Part shown: in pieces, positions 4,804 to 6,642 of the stretch
Numbering within the stretch: the stretch's first letter is position 1
Layout of the letters: each line of letters opens with the position of its first letter
Source of the DNA: Mariprofundaceae bacterium
GTDB lineage: Bacteria > Pseudomonadota > Zetaproteobacteria > Mariprofundales > Mariprofundaceae
DNA: 6,642 nucleotides
NCBI GenBank assembly: GCA_030950835.1
Contig: JAUZQU010000199.1
Coordinates: forward strand, 1-6,642
Direction: 5' to 3'
Program-made: the position numbers and the translations under genes
The notes under the pieces: model-generated
Told to the model about the DNA's origin: nothing
Seen by the model: only the letters and a program-made list of their open reading frames with translations
Databases searched by the model: none

Positions 4804-6545
4804 CGCATCATCCCCATCAAGGCATCCATCATTTGATTGCTGGTGGTAATCACTTTCGCAGATGCTTCATATGCCCGTTGAAACTTGAGCATGGCAATCA
4901 GTTCCTCATCTATGTTTACCCCAGAAATAGCCTCACGCTGCTGGGCTAAAGAAGATGCCTCAGAAGAACGATACAACTTTTGTTGTTCTGCAACTTCCAC
5001 ATCCAAACCATACCTTTGTGATAAGACTGAAATACGCTCATGCAAGCTCAATGGCGCAGAGCCATCAAAAGAAAAGCTAAAATCTTGCAAGCCCATTATA
5101 TCTATCGCAGCAGTATTTTCACCTGCTTGAATCAAGGATGTGGCGGGGTCTATCCTGCCTGTTTGGATACGGTTAACGTCTGCTTTGATGCTTTGATTAA
5201 GCTCTAAATTTCCTGCTGTAGAGCCATGGAAAAAGGCTTGCACTTCATAAGCGGCTAAGAAGTTGGAAGTATCATCGGCAAAGGCAATCGTATTGGTTCC
5301 CGCATCAAGATTTAAACGACCAGCTGCATCCACAGTGGCGTTGACCCCTGTGACACCAAGTATGGGGTCGTTGATGGCAGTTGCCACATCATTCATGCTT
5401 GCTCCAGCAGCTAAAGTCACTGTAAACTGGCTAGTTGGCACTTGCGGTAGACCTGCATCATCATAAACATGGATATTAAAGCTTCCTGCCTGAACTTGAG
5501 CTGCAAAAGCAACACCTTGAGTGGTATCGTTTAAAGCTAAAGCAGGGTTAGTGGCGCCCAAAGCAGATTGTACTGTAGATGTTTTAGCACCACCACCTGC
5601 ACTGCCGTGAATTTGATTGGTGGCAAAAGCAAGGTTGGCAGCAAAACTATCCAAACTTGTCATATAACCCTGCATACGCTCATCACGCAAAGACAATAAA
5701 CCACCCAAAGAACCACCTTCATCCAAACCCTGCACAGGATTATTCGAGCCAGCAGTCACAATGGATTGAAAACCATTGCTGCCTGTGCTGGTGCTGCGAG
5801 CCAAATGGCGCACCATGCCATCTTGGGTTAAGAGGTCGCCACCTTTGGTTTGTAATAACAAGTGCCCATCGTTGGTAACCACTTCTTGTAAGGGGATAAT
5901 TTTGGCAAGTTTGCGTACTTCTTCATCACGTTGATCACGCAAATCGTTGGCAGTGCCCACGATAGCTTGTTGACCAGCTTCATGGACTTTAATTTGTTGG
6001 GTTAAAGCAGATATTTTGTCGAGTTGCAGGTTGACCACGGCGATTTGCTGATCAATATCACCATTTAAACTTTGTTGAGCATTGCCAAGCTGCTCTTGCA
6101 TACGATTCAACTGCGTGGTTAAAGCCTCACTTTTGGTGCGCACATTGTATTTTTGGGCAATATCTTGAGGATTATTGGCAAGTTGTTGCCAAGAAAGGAA
6201 AAAATCATCCACGGATGCGGCAAGACCTGTGCTTTCTAAGCTGCCAAAAGTGCTTTCCACGGTTTGTAAACCTGAAGCTACCGTGTCCCAGAACTCAAAC
6301 TGCGAAGCATTTTCACGTTGCGCGGTTTTGATGAGCGGATCTACCACACGCTGGATATTGTTCAGGTTTACGCCGCGCCCAAAGTCCAAAGTGCCTATGC
6401 TGTCAGGAGACGCGGTAACAATACTTGCAATTTGCCTTGAATAACCATCGGTATTCACATTGGCGATATTGTGTGAGGTAATGTCCATCGCTTTTTGTTG
6501 GGCGCGTAAGCTTGTCGCCGCGACATGTAAGGCTTGGAAACTCAC
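4800..6545 (-). CDS. flgK: Flagellar hook-associated protein FlgK (HAP1)
   Basis: FlgK is secreted through the flagellar export apparatus and forms the first junction ring on the hook. The 581 residues are slightly longer than the E. coli protein (547). The N-terminal rod/hook-family motif spans roughly residues 4-38, with SHNIANVNTDGYSRQ as the diagnostic block. It is followed by the helical D1 region (about 60-230, ending in the LRDQRDEEVRKLAKI segment typical of FlgK). The C-terminal signature GVNIDEELIAMLKFQRAYEA is at 542-561. A beta-rich insert at about 355-430 (FNIHVYDD... to ...DTSNFLAAYEVQAFF) is the variable exposed D2-type domain. The start is GTG at 6543-6545, giving MSFQALHVAATSLRAQQ, with AGG 7 bp upstream. 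The GTG overlaps the stop of the preceding gene (GTGA), and the TGA stop overlaps the flgL start. Confidence 0.95.
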   Translation of the reverse strand: MSFQALHVAATSLRAQQKAMDITSHNIANVNTDGYSRQIASIVTASPDSIGTLDFGRGVNLNNIQRVVDPLIKTAQRENASQFEFWDTVASGLQTVESTFGSLESTGLAASVDDFFLSWQQLANNPQDIAQKYNVRTKSEALTTQLNRMQEQLGNAQQSLNGDIDQQIAVVNLQLDKISALTQQIKVHEAGQQAIVGTANDLRDQRDEEVRKLAKIIPLQEVVTNDGHLLLQTKGGDLLTQDGMVRHLARSTSTGSNGFQSIVTAGSNNPVQGLDEGGSLGGLLSLRDERMQGYMTSLDSFAANLAFATNQIHGSAGGGAKTSTVQSALGATNPALALNDTTQGVAFAAQVQAGSFNIHVYDDAGLPQVPTSQFTVTLAAGASMNDVATAINDPILGVTGVNATVDAAGRLNLDAGTNTIAFADDTSNFLAAYEVQAFFHGSTAGNLELNQSIKADVNRIQTGRIDPATSLIQAGENTAAIDIMGLQDFSFSFDGSAPLSLHERISVLSQRYGLDVEVAEQQKLYRSSEASSLAQQREAISGVNIDEELIAMLKFQRAYEASAKVITTSNQMMDALMGMMR

Positions 6546-6642
6546 CTTGAGACCTGCTGCGCCGCATAACCTATATTTTGGTAGGTGCTTTGGGTCTCAA
6601 CCACACCAGCTTGTTGTAAAATACTGGTGGTGACATTCCATG
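6542..6642 (-). CDS. C-terminal tail of a gene coupled to flgK, possibly a FlgN-type export chaperone
   Basis: On the - strand one frame stays open from the right window edge to TGA at 6542-6544 and overlaps the flgK GTG by the shared bases GTGA, the same coupling style as flgK/flgL. The other two frames contain stops in this stretch. The last 32 residues read WNVTTSILQQAGVVETQSTY, then QNIGYAAQQVSR. A Leu/Gln-rich helix followed by a Thr-Tyr...Gly segment is reminiscent of FlgN C-termini, and flgN immediately before flgK is a common gene order. FlgN is the chaperone for FlgK and FlgL. FlgJ or another flagellar gene cannot be excluded from so short a piece. The coding call is firm; the identity is weak. 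Confidence 0.6.
   Translation of the reverse strand, partial: WNVTTSILQQAGVVETQSTYQNIGYAAQQVSR

Noticed and set aside
4804..4820. GGGGAUG at the flgL ribosome site as a third CsrA-binding site.
   Set aside because: It matches only GGGAUG of the consensus, has no stem, and the bases also encode the end of FlgK (MGMMR). Any purine-rich ribosome site gives a GGA; chance is the better explanation.

Overview
The window comes from a flagellated, glutathione-making Gram-negative bacterium. The evidence is a flgK-flgL-csrA-fliW flagellar block, a class 2 (plant/proteobacterial-type) glutamate-cysteine ligase, and moderately AT-leaning codon use. I read it as a proteobacterium that uses the FliW-CsrA switch. 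A zetaproteobacterial-like source is possible, but the sequence alone does not settle the taxon.

Layout, left to right. (1) 1-737 is the right-hand part of an IS481-like insertion sequence. It holds the C-terminal two thirds or so of a DDE transposase, on the + strand and cut by the window edge, then about 70 bp of non-coding element, then a probable terminal inverted repeat ending at 737. (2) 740-2125, - strand, is a complete glutamate-cysteine ligase (gshA-type, first step of glutathione synthesis). Its stop codon lies 2 bp from the IS end. (3) 2155-3158, + strand, is a two-gene unit: a small membrane-anchored NusG domain II protein and a polytopic membrane protein of the Gx transporter / 'heptaprenyl diphosphate synthase component I' family. 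It is divergent from the ligase across only 29 bp. (4) 3192-6642, - strand, is a tightly packed late-flagellar operon. In transcription order it holds the tail of an unidentified gene (possibly a FlgN-type chaperone), flgK, flgL, csrA and fliW. The first three are joined by 3-4 bp stop/start overlaps, and fliW starts inside the end of csrA. There is no stretch over 300 bp without a gene.

How the genes work together. FlgK and FlgL form the hook-filament junction on which flagellin assembles. CsrA represses translation of target mRNAs, and in the well-studied systems FliW, released when flagellin is exported, sequesters CsrA. This CsrA has the C-terminal extension expected of FliW-responsive members. 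The most interesting signal is a compact RNA hairpin, a 7-bp stem with one bulged A and the hexaloop ACGGAG. It contains the csrA Shine-Dalgarno sequence and ends at the base before the csrA start codon, so it looks like a CsrA autoregulatory site. A second CsrA-like core (ACAAGGA) overlaps the fliW Shine-Dalgarno sequence. Together they suggest a local feedback circuit in which CsrA controls both its own synthesis and that of its antagonist. Both sites are predictions from sequence reading only.
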